This document shows, one piece after another, positions 17,376 through 25,804 of a DNA stretch of 64,000 nt. The position numbers and the translations under genes are program-made. Position 1 is the first letter of the stretch. Each line of letters begins with the position of its first letter. The stretch lies in contig NZ_CP070326.1 of assembly GCF_016917755.1 (NCBI RefSeq), positions 3,596,001 to 3,660,000 on the forward strand, read 5' to 3'. Under the pieces are notes generated by a model. The model was given only the letters and a program-made list of their open reading frames with translations. It was not told where the DNA came from and did no database searches. The stretch comes from Streptomyces noursei. Lineage in GTDB: Bacteria; Actinomycetota; Actinomycetes; Streptomycetales; Streptomycetaceae.

Positions 17376-18716
17376 ATGACGCTGACGGGCATACCGCTCC
17401 CGGGCACCGCGCCCCGGGACACCACGCGCACCGGTCCCGCGCCGGCGCCCCCGGCGGCGCGGGTCGTGGTGGTCGGCGGCGGGATGGCCGCCGCCCGGCT
17501 CGTCCACCAACTGGCCGCGGCGGCGGACGGGGCGGGGTCGCCGGCTCCCGCCCGCCCGGCCCGGCGTCCGCTCCGGGTGACCGTCCTCGCCGAGGAGCCG
17601 CACCCGCCGTACAACCGGGTGCTGCTCGCCGAGGTCCTCGCCGGCCGCTATCCGACGCCGGTGATCGCACTGCCGGCGCCGGCCGCCGGGGTGGCCTGGC
17701 ACGGCGGCGCCCAGGTGGTGCACATCGACCGGGCCGCGCGGCGGGTGCGGTGCGCGGACGGGCGGGAGTTCGGCTACGACACGCTGGTGCTGGCGACCGG
17801 CGCCAATCCGGTGCTGCCGCCGCTGCGCGGCCTGTTCACGTCGGACCGCCGGCTCCCCGAGGGCGTGCACGCGTTCCGCACGATGGACGACTGCCTGGGC
17901 CTGTCCCGGGCGGTGCGGCCCGGCGCGCGGGCGGTCGTCATCGGCGGCGGGCTGCTCGGGGTCTCCGCGGCCCGTGCGCTCGCCGCGCGCGGCGCGCAGG
18001 TGGTGCTCGCCCAGCAGGCCGAGCGGCTCATGGAGCGCCAGCTCGACCCGAACGCCTCCCGGCTGGTGCTGCGGCACCTGGAGGACCTCGGCGTCGAGGT
18101 GCACACCGAGTGCCGGGTGCGGGACGTGCGGGCGGTCGGCGGCGCGGTCCGCTCGGTGGAACTGGCCGACGGGTACGCCCTCGACGCCGACCTGGTGGTG
18201 CTCGCCTGCGGCGTGCGACCGCGCACGGGACCGGCGGCGCAGGCGGGACTCACCGTGGACAAGGGCGTCCTCGTCGACGACGCGCTGCGCACCTCGGACC
18301 CGCACATCCACGCCATCGGCGACTGCGCCCAGCACGACGGCACCGTCTACGGCCTCGCCGCCCCGGCCCTCGAACAGGCCGACGCCCTCGCCGGGTTCCT
18401 CGCGGGCGACGAGGGCGCCCGCTACACCGGCACCCGCTCCCTGACCCGGCTGACCCTCACCGGCCCCGGGTCCCCCTTCGACCTCGCCGCGTTCGGCGAG
18501 ACCGAGGCCCGCCCCGGCGACGACGTCGTGCAACTCGCCGACGCCACCCGGGGCACCTACCGCAAGGTCGTCGTCCGCGACGACCGCCTGGTCGGCGGGG
18601 TCCTCGTCGGCGAACTCGGCACCGTCGGCGCGCTCGCCCGCGCCTGGGAGGGAGCAGAGCCGCTCCCCGACGACGGCCCCCTGCTCCATCTGCTCACCAA
18701 CGACGGAGGCTCCTGA
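17376..18716 (+). CDS. FAD-dependent pyridine nucleotide oxidoreductase of the nitrite operon
   Basis: 446 residues. After a Pro/Ala-rich start come RVVVVGGGMAAARL (FAD-binding GxGxxA-type), PYNRVLLAEVLAG, LVLATGANPVLPPL, a second Rossmann motif VIGGGLLGVSAARAL for NAD(P)H, and IHAIGDCAQHDG. It resembles the flavoprotein half of NirB and the NasB-type electron donors of assimilatory nitrate/nitrite reductases, without a siroheme domain. It probably delivers electrons to nitrate or nitrite reductase. Its stop overlaps the nirB start (TGATG), so the two are co-translated. Confidence 0.85.
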   Translation: MTLTGIPLPGTAPRDTTRTGPAPAPPAARVVVVGGGMAAARLVHQLAAAADGAGSPAPARPARRPLRVTVLAEEPHPPYNRVLLAEVLAGRYPTPVIALPAPAAGVAWHGGAQVVHIDRAARRVRCADGREFGYDTLVLATGANPVLPPLRGLFTSDRRLPEGVHAFRTMDDCLGLSRAVRPGARAVVIGGGLLGVSAARALAARGAQVVLAQQAERLMERQLDPNASRLVLRHLEDLGVEVHTECRVRDVRAVGGAVRSVELADGYALDADLVVLACGVRPRTGPAAQAGLTVDKGVLVDDALRTSDPHIHAIGDCAQHDGTVYGLAAPALEQADALAGFLAGDEGARYTGTRSLTRLTLTGPGSPFDLAAFGETEARPGDDVVQLADATRGTYRKVVVRDDRLVGGVLVGELGTVGALARAWEGAEPLPDDGPLLHLLTNDGGS

Positions 18717-21346
18717 TGTCCACGACCGCACCTGTCGGGGAGCGGCCCCGCCCCACGATCGTGCTCGTCGGCCACGGCATGGTCGGCCAACGCTTCCTGG
18801 AGGCGCTCGCCGAGCGCGGCCTGACCGCCACGCACCGCGTGGTCGTCCTGTGCGAGGAGCCGCGCCCGGCCTACGACCGGGTCCAGCTCACCTCGTACTT
18901 CGCGGGCCGCACACCCGAGGAACTCTCCCTGACCGACCGGGAGTTCCTCGCCGAGCACGGCATCGAGCTGTACGTCGGCGACGCGGCGGAGACGATCGAC
19001 CGCACGGCGCGGACGGTCACGGCCGCGTCCGGCCGGGTCTTCGCGTACGACGCCCTGGTGCTCGCCACCGGCTCCTACCCCTTCGTGCCGCCGGTCCCCC
19101 GCAAGGACGCCGAGGGCTGCTTCGTCTACCGCACGATCGAGGACCTGCTCGCGATCGAGGCGTACGCGAAGTCGCGGGCGACGACGGGGGCGGTGGTCGG
19201 CGGCGGCCTGCTCGGCCTGGAGGCCGCGGGCGCCCTGAAGGGGCTCGGGCTGCGCGCCCACATCGTGGAGTTCGCGCCCCGGCTGATGCCCGTGCAGGTC
19301 GACGACGGCGGCGGCGCCGCGCTGCGGCGCACCATCGAGGAGATGGGCCTGACCGTCCACACCGGCGTGGGCACGCAGGAGATCGTGATCGGCACGGACG
19401 GCGCGGTCAGCGGGATGAGGCTCTCCGACGGCTCCGAACTCGCCACCGACATGGTGGTGTTCAGCGCCGGCGTCCGCCCCCGCGACCAGCTGGCCCGCGC
19501 CTGCGGCCTGGCGGTCGGCGAGCGCGGCGGCATCACCGTCGACGAACAGTGCCGCACGGTCACCGACCCGCACGTGTTCGCGATCGGCGAGTGCGCGCTG
19601 GCGGCGGACGGCCGGGTGTACGGCCTGGTGGCCCCCGGCTACGAGCAGGCGCAGACCGCCGCGGCCGCCCTCGCCGCCGACAGGACGGAGCAGTTGGCCT
19701 TCACCGGCGCCGACCTGTCCACCAAGCTGAAGCTGCTCGGCGTCGACGTCGCGTCCTTCGGCGACGCGCACGGCGCCACCGAGGACTGCCTGGACGTCGT
19801 CTACTCCGACTCCCGCGCCGGCCTGTACAAGAAACTGGTCGTCGGCCGCGACGGCACGCTGCTCGGCGGCATCCTGGTCGGCGACGCGGAGGCGTACGGC
19901 ACGCTGCGGGCACTGACGGGGTCGGTGCCCCCGGTCTCCCCCGAGTCCCTCGTCCTGCCCGCCGGCGCGGACCCGGGGGCCCAGCTCGGCCCCTCCGCCC
20001 TCCCGGACGATGCGATCGTCTGCTCCTGCCACAACGTCAGCAAGGGCACCATCCGGGGCGCGGTCACCGAGCACCGGTGCACCACCGTGCCCGAGGTGAA
20101 GAAGTGCACCAAGGCCGGCACCGGCTGCGGCAGTTGCGTGAAGGCGCTCGGCCAGCTGGTCACCGCGGAGCTGGAGGCGTCCGGCGTCGAGGTCGACAAG
20201 GGCCTGTGCGGCTGCTTCGCGCAGACCCGCGAGGAGCTGTACGAGATCGTCCTCGCCCTGCGCGTCACCTCGTACCGGGAGCTGCTGGACGGCCACGGCC
20301 GCGAGGGCGCCCGGGGCGGCGACGGCTGCGAGGTGTGCAAGCCGGCCGTCGGCTCGATCATCGCCTCCCTCGCCCCGACGATCGGCGCGAGCGGCTACGT
20401 CCTGGACGGCGAGCAGGCGGCCCTCCAGGACACCAACGACCACTTCCTCGCCAACCTCCAGAAGAACGGCTCGTACTCGGTCGTGCCGCGCATCCCCGGC
20501 GGGGAGATCGCACCCGAGAAGCTGATCGTGATCGGCGAGATCGCCCGGGACTTCGGCCTCTACACGAAGATCACCGGCGGCCAGCGGATCGACATGTTCG
20601 GCGCCCGGGTGGAGCAACTCCCGGTGATCTGGTCGCGGTTGGTGGCGGCGGGCTTCGAGTCCGGGCACGCGTACGGCAAGTCGCTGCGCACGGTGAAGTC
20701 CTGCGTGGGCCGGACCTGGTGCCGCTACGGCGTGCAGGACTCGGTCCGCATGGCGATCGACCTGGAGCTGCGCTACCGGGGGCTGCGGTCCCCGCACAAG
20801 CTCAAGTCCGCCGTCTCCGGCTGCGCCCGTGAGTGCGCGGAGGCCCAGTCCAAGGACTTCGGCGTCATCGCCACGTCCAACGGCTGGAACCTCTACATCG
20901 GCGGCAACGGCGGCGCGACCCCGCGCCACGCGGACCTGCTCGCCCAGGACCTCTCCGACGCCGAGCTGATCCGCCTGATCGACCGCTTCCTGATGTTCTA
21001 CATCCGCACCGCGGACCGGCTGGAGCGCACCTCGACCTGGCTGGAGCGGATCCCGGGCGGCCTGGACCACGTGCGGGACGTGGTGGTGCACGACGCGCTC
21101 GGCATCTGCGCGGAGCTGGAGGAGCTGATGGCGGCCCACGTCGCGCACTACCGGGACGAGTGGGCCGAGACCCTCGACGACCCCGAGAAGCTCGCCCGCT
21201 TCGTGTCCTTCGTGAACGCCCCGGACACCCCCGACCCGGTGGTCGCGTTCGTCCCCGAGCGCGACCAGATGAAGCCCGACCTGCCGCTGCTCGCCATCGG
21301 CCGCCGTCCCCTGGAAGACGCACTGGAAGGAAGCACCCCGCGATGA
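18716..21346 (+). CDS. nirB: Nitrite reductase [NAD(P)H], large subunit
   Basis: 876 residues, full length. Domains in order: FAD-binding VLVGHGMVGQRFLEAL; NAD-binding AVVGGGLLGLEAAGAL; a BFD-like [2Fe-2S] region with CSCHNVSKG and GTGCGSC; a second Cys-rich segment (CGCF...GCEVC); then the siroheme/[4Fe-4S] module with SCVGRTWC and SGCARECAEA (C-x5-C and C-x3-C). It reduces nitrite to ammonium in the cytosol using NAD(P)H. The start overlaps the preceding oxidoreductase, and the stop overlaps nirD (ATGA). This is one coupled operon. Confidence 0.95.
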   Translation: MSTTAPVGERPRPTIVLVGHGMVGQRFLEALAERGLTATHRVVVLCEEPRPAYDRVQLTSYFAGRTPEELSLTDREFLAEHGIELYVGDAAETIDRTARTVTAASGRVFAYDALVLATGSYPFVPPVPRKDAEGCFVYRTIEDLLAIEAYAKSRATTGAVVGGGLLGLEAAGALKGLGLRAHIVEFAPRLMPVQVDDGGGAALRRTIEEMGLTVHTGVGTQEIVIGTDGAVSGMRLSDGSELATDMVVFSAGVRPRDQLARACGLAVGERGGITVDEQCRTVTDPHVFAIGECALAADGRVYGLVAPGYEQAQTAAAALAADRTEQLAFTGADLSTKLKLLGVDVASFGDAHGATEDCLDVVYSDSRAGLYKKLVVGRDGTLLGGILVGDAEAYGTLRALTGSVPPVSPESLVLPAGADPGAQLGPSALPDDAIVCSCHNVSKGTIRGAVTEHRCTTVPEVKKCTKAGTGCGSCVKALGQLVTAELEASGVEVDKGLCGCFAQTREELYEIVLALRVTSYRELLDGHGREGARGGDGCEVCKPAVGSIIASLAPTIGASGYVLDGEQAALQDTNDHFLANLQKNGSYSVVPRIPGGEIAPEKLIVIGEIARDFGLYTKITGGQRIDMFGARVEQLPVIWSRLVAAGFESGHAYGKSLRTVKSCVGRTWCRYGVQDSVRMAIDLELRYRGLRSPHKLKSAVSGCARECAEAQSKDFGVIATSNGWNLYIGGNGGATPRHADLLAQDLSDAELIRLIDRFLMFYIRTADRLERTSTWLERIPGGLDHVRDVVVHDALGICAELEELMAAHVAHYRDEWAETLDDPEKLARFVSFVNAPDTPDPVVAFVPERDQMKPDLPLLAIGRRPLEDALEGSTPR

Positions 21347-21699
21347 CCATGGCACCCGAGACCACCGACCTCCAGGTCCAGCTCCGGCTGGCGGAGGGCT
21401 GGTTCACGGTCTGCGACCTGCACCGGCTGGCCCCCGGCCGCGGGGTCGCAGCCCTGCTGCCGGACGGCCGCCAGGTGGCGCTGTTCCGGGACCGGGAGGA
21501 CCGGCTGTACGGCATCGACAACCGCGACCCGTTCACCGGCGCCCCGGTCCTCGCCCGGGGGCTGACCGGCACCGCCGACGGCCGCCCGTTCGTGGCGTCG
21601 CCGCTGCTCAAGCAGCGGTTCGACCTGGAGACCGGGGGCTGCCTGGACGATCCGTCGGTGTCCGTCCCGGCCTACCGGGTGCGCAAGTGGGCGGTGTGA
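21343..21699 (+). CDS. nirD: Nitrite reductase [NAD(P)H], small subunit
   Basis: 118 residues, overlapping the end of nirB by four bases. It has the Rieske-like fold of NirD (WFTVCDLHRLAPGRGVAALL, VALFRDREDRLYGIDNRDPF, GRPFVASPLLKQRFDLETG). The Cys/His pairs of true Rieske proteins are missing from the expected loops, as is usual for NirD, so no iron-sulfur cluster is predicted. It is a partner subunit of NirB in nitrite assimilation. Confidence 0.92.
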   Translation: MTMAPETTDLQVQLRLAEGWFTVCDLHRLAPGRGVAALLPDGRQVALFRDREDRLYGIDNRDPFTGAPVLARGLTGTADGRPFVASPLLKQRFDLETGGCLDDPSVSVPAYRVRKWAV

Positions 21700-21739
21700 G
21701 GCGGGCGTACGCTGGATCTCCCCTACCGAGGAGTACGGC

Positions 21740-22678
21740 GTGACCCGGTGGAACACCAGCCACATCCCCGATCAGACCGGCCGCGCGGTCGTCGTCACCG
21801 GCGCCAACAGCGGTCTGGGCTACATCACCGCCCGTGAGCTGGCGCGGCGCGGCGCCCGCGTGGTGCTGGCCTGCCGCAGCGCCGAACGGGGCGGGGCCGC
21901 GCTGGCCCGGCTGCGGTCCGAAGTCCCGGCCGCCGAGGCGGAGTTCCGGCCGCTGGACCTGGCCGACCTGGCGTCGGTGCGGCAGTTCGCCGACGACCTG
22001 GACGACTTCTGCGGCGACCGGCTCGACCTGCTGATCAACAACGCGGGCGTGATGGCGCTGCCGCAGCGCACCACCGCGGACGGCTTCGAGATGCAGTTCG
22101 GCACCAACCACCTGGGGCACTTCGCGCTCACCGGGATGCTGCTGCCCAAGCTCCTGGCGACGCCCGGCGCGCGGATCGTGACGGTCTCCAGCATGCTGCA
22201 CGCCCTGGCCGACGTGGACCTCGACGACCTCAACAGCACCCGCTCCTACCACCGCTGGATCGCCTACGGCCGGTCCAAGAGCGCCAATCTGCTCTTCACC
22301 CACGAGCTGACCCGGCGGCTGGCCGCGGCCGGCTCGCAGATCGTCGCCGCCGCCGCGCACCCCGGCTACGCGCACACCAACCTCCAGACCGCGGGAGTGC
22401 GGATGGAGGGCCGCCGGTCCGCCGAGCGCGTGGTGGAGCTGGGCAACCGCCTGATCGCCCAGTCCGCGGACGGCGGGGCGCTGGGCACGCTGTGCGCGGC
22501 CACCGCCCCGCACATGCGGTCGAACGCCTTCATCGGCCCGCGCAACGGGCTCCGCGGCGCCCCGGCCCGCTCCTTCCGCGCCCCCTGGACGCTGAAGGAC
22601 AGCACCGCCGCGCGCCTGTGGACGGCCTCGGAGGAGCTCACCAAGGTGCGGTACGACTTCATCGCCCCGGGGGCGTGA
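21740..22678 (+). CDS. Short-chain dehydrogenase/reductase
   Basis: 312 residues from a GTG at 21740 with GAGGAG upstream. Classical SDR motifs: TGANSGLGYITARELARRG (cofactor binding), DLLINNAGVMALP, NHLGHFALTGMLLP, and the catalytic Ser plus YGRSKSANLLF (YxxxK). It belongs to the retinol dehydrogenase/WWOX-like group of NAD(P)-dependent reductases. The substrate is unknown. It lies 40 bases after nirD on the same strand but with an unrelated role, so joint transcription is possible. Confidence 0.88.
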   Translation: MTRWNTSHIPDQTGRAVVVTGANSGLGYITARELARRGARVVLACRSAERGGAALARLRSEVPAAEAEFRPLDLADLASVRQFADDLDDFCGDRLDLLINNAGVMALPQRTTADGFEMQFGTNHLGHFALTGMLLPKLLATPGARIVTVSSMLHALADVDLDDLNSTRSYHRWIAYGRSKSANLLFTHELTRRLAAAGSQIVAAAAHPGYAHTNLQTAGVRMEGRRSAERVVELGNRLIAQSADGGALGTLCAATAPHMRSNAFIGPRNGLRGAPARSFRAPWTLKDSTAARLWTASEELTKVRYDFIAPGA

Positions 22679-22690
22679 GCCCCGGCACGA

Positions 22691-22722
22691 CGGGCGCTCC
22701 CGCGACAGGCGAGGAGCGCCCG
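22691..22722 (+). terminator. Rho-independent-like hairpin after the SDR gene
   Basis: CGGGCGCTCC at 22691-22700 pairs perfectly with GGAGCGCCCG at 22713-22722, leaving a 12-base loop. It starts 12 bases after the SDR stop. No U-tract follows, as is common for Streptomyces terminators. Confidence 0.6.
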
Positions 22723-22880
22723 CGTGCCTGATGGGGCGCGTGCGCCCGGGTGCGCCGTCAAAATCGCGTGAAGATCGCCCCGTCGCCCGCCAAGGGCGCG
22801 CCAAGGCCGCTCGCCGTCCACCTCGACGGCCCCCACGCTGGGCTGGTCCCACCCAGTGCCGCACGGAGGTACGACGATCC

Positions 22881-24767
22881 ATGTCGACGGTGTCGCAGCC
22901 CGCAAACCGGCCCGAACAGCCGCCCCCGGCGACCGTCACCGACACCGGTGCCGCCCCGGGCCCGGCCGCCGGCCCCGACCCCGCCGGTGACCGGCACCGC
23001 CTGACCGCCCTCCAGGGCCTGGCCGCCCTCTCCCTCGACGCGATGGCCTCCGTCGCGTACGGGCCGGAGTCGATCGTGCTGGTGCTGGCCGCGGCCGGCG
23101 CCCACGGCCTGGGGTTCACCCTCCCCGTCACGCTCGCCATCGCCGCGCTGCTGGCCGTCCTGGTGGCGTCCTACCGCCAGGTCATCGCCGCCTTCCCCAA
23201 CGGCGGCGGCTCCTACGCGGTGGCCAAGACCCACCTCGGGCGCCGCTCGGCCCTGATCGCCGCGGCCTCCCTGGTCCTGGACTACATCCTCAACGTCGCG
23301 GTGTCGGTGACCGCCGGGGTCGCCGCGCTGACCTCCGCCTTCCCCGGCCTCTACGCCGACCGGGTGTGGATCTGCCTGGCCGTGCTGGTCCTGGTGACCG
23401 CGATCAACCTGCGCGGGATCGCCGACTCGGCGCGGGCGTTCCTGCTGCCCACCGCCGTCTTCGTCGCCTCGATCATGGCGATGATCGTGGTCGGGCTGTT
23501 CCGCGACGCACCGGCGTCCACCGCCACCGCCGCCGGGCACGCCTCCGTCCTCGCCCAGAACGCCACCTCCGTCGGCGCGCTGCTGCTCCTGAAGGCGTTC
23601 GCGTCCGGCTGCTCGGCGCTGACCGGCGTGGAGGCGGTCGCCAACGCTGTCCCGTCCTTCCGCGCCCCCGCCACCCGGCGCGCCCAGCGCACCGAGGTCG
23701 CGCTCGGCGCCCTGCTCGGCGTCATGCTGATCGGCCTGTCGCTGCTCATCGGCCGCTTCCACCTCCAGCCGGTCGAGGGCGTCACCGTCCTCGCCCAGCT
23801 CGCGGACGCCTCGCTCGGCCACAACTGGGCCTTCTACGTCGTCCAGTTCGCCACCATGGTGCTGCTCGCGCTGGCCGCCAACACCTCCTTCGGCGGGCTG
23901 CCGGTGCTGATGGGCCTGCTGGCCCGCGACAACTACCTGCCGCACGTCTTCAGCCTGAAGGCCGACCGCCAGGTGCACCGCCACGGCGTGCTGGCGCTGG
24001 CCGCGGTCGCCGCCGCGCTGCTGGTCTTCTCCGGCGGTGACGTCAACACCCTGGTGCCGTTGTTCGCCATCGGAGTGTTCGTCGGCTTCACGCTCTGCCA
24101 GACCGGGATGGTCCGCCACTGGCACCGGGAACGGTCGGCCGGCTGGCTCGGCAAGGCGCTGCTCAACGGCTTCGGCGCGGTGCTCACCGCCGCCGCCGCG
24201 GTGGTCGTCACCGCCACCAAGTTCACCGAGGGCGCCTGGCTGATCGTCATCGCGCTGCCGCTGCTGGTCCTCTCCTTCGAGGCCGTGCACCGGGCGTACG
24301 GGCGGATCGGTGACCGGCTCGGCCTGGGCCGGGTGCCCGAGCCGCCGCGGCGCGCCCGCTCGCTCGTCGTCGTCCCGGTCTCGCACCTGTCCCGGCTGAC
24401 CGGCGAGGCGCTCAACGCGGCGGTGTCGATGGGCGACGAGGTGATCGCCGTGACCGTCACCTACGGCACCGAGGAGCGCCCGGGCGTCGAGGCGCTGCGC
24501 CGCGACTGGGAACTGTGGAACCCGGGCGTGGACCTGCTGGAACTGCCCTCCCCCACCCGTTCCCTGGGCCGCCCGATCGCCTCCTACGTCCGGGATCTGA
24601 CCGACCGTCGGCCGGACGCCCGGGTCACCGTGCTGATCCCCGAGGCCGAGCCCGCCCACCTGTGGCAGCGGGTGCTCCAGAACCAGCGCGGCGCGGTGGT
24701 CGCGCACGCGCTCCGGCGCGATACGGATGCGGTGATCTGCCGGCTTCGGTTCCGGCTGGCGCCGTAG
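22881..24767 (+). CDS. APC-superfamily amino acid/potassium-type permease
   Basis: 628 residues from the ATG at 22881, with GGAGG 11 bases upstream. The first 45 residues are Pro/Ala-rich and cytosolic. Then come about 12 membrane segments, opening with ALSLDAMASVAYGPESIVLVLA and AFPNGGGSYAVAKTHLG, both typical of the APC (amino acid-polyamine) group. A cytosolic C-terminal domain of about 130 residues with RSLVVVPVSHLSRLTGEAL resembles nucleotide-binding or USP-like tails of KUP/APC carriers. Substrate unknown. It is not obviously linked in function to its neighbours. Confidence 0.85.
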   Translation: MSTVSQPANRPEQPPPATVTDTGAAPGPAAGPDPAGDRHRLTALQGLAALSLDAMASVAYGPESIVLVLAAAGAHGLGFTLPVTLAIAALLAVLVASYRQVIAAFPNGGGSYAVAKTHLGRRSALIAAASLVLDYILNVAVSVTAGVAALTSAFPGLYADRVWICLAVLVLVTAINLRGIADSARAFLLPTAVFVASIMAMIVVGLFRDAPASTATAAGHASVLAQNATSVGALLLLKAFASGCSALTGVEAVANAVPSFRAPATRRAQRTEVALGALLGVMLIGLSLLIGRFHLQPVEGVTVLAQLADASLGHNWAFYVVQFATMVLLALAANTSFGGLPVLMGLLARDNYLPHVFSLKADRQVHRHGVLALAAVAAALLVFSGGDVNTLVPLFAIGVFVGFTLCQTGMVRHWHRERSAGWLGKALLNGFGAVLTAAAAVVVTATKFTEGAWLIVIALPLLVLSFEAVHRAYGRIGDRLGLGRVPEPPRRARSLVVVPVSHLSRLTGEALNAAVSMGDEVIAVTVTYGTEERPGVEALRRDWELWNPGVDLLELPSPTRSLGRPIASYVRDLTDRRPDARVTVLIPEAEPAHLWQRVLQNQRGAVVAHALRRDTDAVICRLRFRLAP

Positions 24768-24776
24768 TTTCCCCAG

Positions 24777-24870
24777 GTTGTCGGCTGTCCCGCCGTGGTG
24801 GGGTTTCCGCCTTCGGCGGGGGTTTGTGGGGCGGGGCGCCGGCTGTTCGGTGGGTGCCGGGTGTGGGGAG
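24777..24870 (-). repeat. Partial copy of the dispersed repeat element, without the hairpin
   Basis: Starting from GTTGTCGGCTGTCCCGCCGT, this stretch is largely the reverse complement of the flank at about 25670-25766 (matching blocks: CCGCCTTCGGCGG, GGGGCGGGGCGCCG, GGTGGGTGCCGGGTG). It lacks the long hairpin with the conserved loop seen in the other copies. It lies between the permease and the convergent P-loop gene, with inverted orientation to the copy on the far side of that gene. Confidence 0.6.
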
Positions 24871-24904
24871 AGGTACAAGCAAGAGCCTGGGGCTCTCGGG
24901 GCGA

Positions 24905-25459
24905 TCACGCTCGTGGCGCCCAGCCCGTCTTGGCGACTACCTCGGCGGCGATGTCCGGTACGGAACGGCCGTCGGTCGCCACCCGTAGCGTGTCGGCCCC
25001 CACGTGGCGGTCCAGCATCCGGGCCTTGCGGGCGCTGCTCGCCAACTCCTGGGCCAGTTCGGAGCCGCGCTCCCGGCCGGTGAGCCGCTCGGTGGCGGTG
25101 GCGTCGGTGGCGGTGAGCAGCACCCGTACGATCCGCACACCGGGCCCCAGAGCCGTTTCGAAGATCCCGGCGCTCTCCGGCAGCACGCTGACGGTGTTGG
25201 TGTACACCAGCCGCCGGCAGCCGACCCGGGCGTAGTTCGCCCACACCGCGGCCAGGTTCCGGGTGACGATCCCGGCCCGCGTCGGATCGCCCTGCGGGGC
25301 CGGATGGAGCTGCCCCATGAAGTCCCCGTCCATGACGGCGTGCCCGACGTCCGCCGCGCGCAACAGGGCGGAGACCTCCCACCCCACCGTCGTCTTGCCG
25401 ACCCCGGCCCGCCCCCCGATCAGCAACACCTCGGCCGCCCCGCCGCCGCTCTCCGTCAC
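24905..25459 (-). CDS. P-loop NTPase resembling a small nucleotide kinase
   Basis: 184 residues from a GTG with GGAGG seven bases upstream. Walker A is LLIGGRAGVGKTTVGWEV at the N-terminus; a Walker B-like HAVMDGDFMG and a lid-like arginine-rich segment (TERLTGRERGSELAQ) follow. The size and order fit AAA_33/adenylylsulfate-kinase-like or aminoglycoside-phosphotransferase-type small kinases. The substrate is unknown. It is flanked on both sides by copies of the dispersed repeat, in opposite orientation, which raises the possibility that the gene moved together with them. Confidence 0.75.
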   Translation of the reverse strand: MTESGGGAAEVLLIGGRAGVGKTTVGWEVSALLRAADVGHAVMDGDFMGQLHPAPQGDPTRAGIVTRNLAAVWANYARVGCRRLVYTNTVSVLPESAGIFETALGPGVRIVRVLLTATDATATERLTGRERGSELAQELASSARKARMLDRHVGADTLRVATDGRSVPDIAAEVVAKTGWAPRA

Positions 25460-25591
25460 GTACTGCCCTCCCTGTCACCTCAACCGCCAGGGTGCCAGGG
25501 CCCACCACGCGCAGACGAACCAATTTCGCGCCCCCACCGCCCCTCATCACCCCACAGGGGGCGGGGCCGCCGCGGACGACGACGGCGGGGA

Positions 25592-25670
25592 GGGTGCGGG
25601 GCCGCAGGGGTGGGTGGTTCGGACGTAAAGCGCAGCAGTCCGAACCACCCACCCCGGAGGCCCCGCACCC
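25592..25670. repeat. Long hairpin with conserved 13-nt loop, copy A
   Basis: Left arm 25592-25624 pairs with right arm 25638-25670: 33 positions with two mismatches. The loop is GTAAAGCGCAGCA (25625-25637). The identical loop occurs in two other hairpins at 52.5-52.8 kb, although most of the stem sequence differs. The repeat flank continues to about 25766, ending in GCCGACAAC. The region 25460-25804 holds no gene; it separates the P-loop gene from the ABC operon. Confidence 0.8.
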
Positions 25671-25804
25671 GGCACCCACCACACACCTGCGGCGCCCCGC
25701 CCCGCAACCCCCTCCCGCCGAAGGCGGGAGGAAACCGCAACCCCCACGGCGGGAATGCCGACAACGTCGTGCGCGGCTCCGCCAGTTACGGCAAAGTACC
25801 GTCC

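Noticed and set aside
15851..21346. Very long open frame (over 1,800 codons) spanning the response regulator, kinase, oxidoreductase and nirB region
   Set aside because: Only its last part is the nirB frame; the rest is antisense to or out of frame with clear genes. High GC content removes stop codons in spurious frames.
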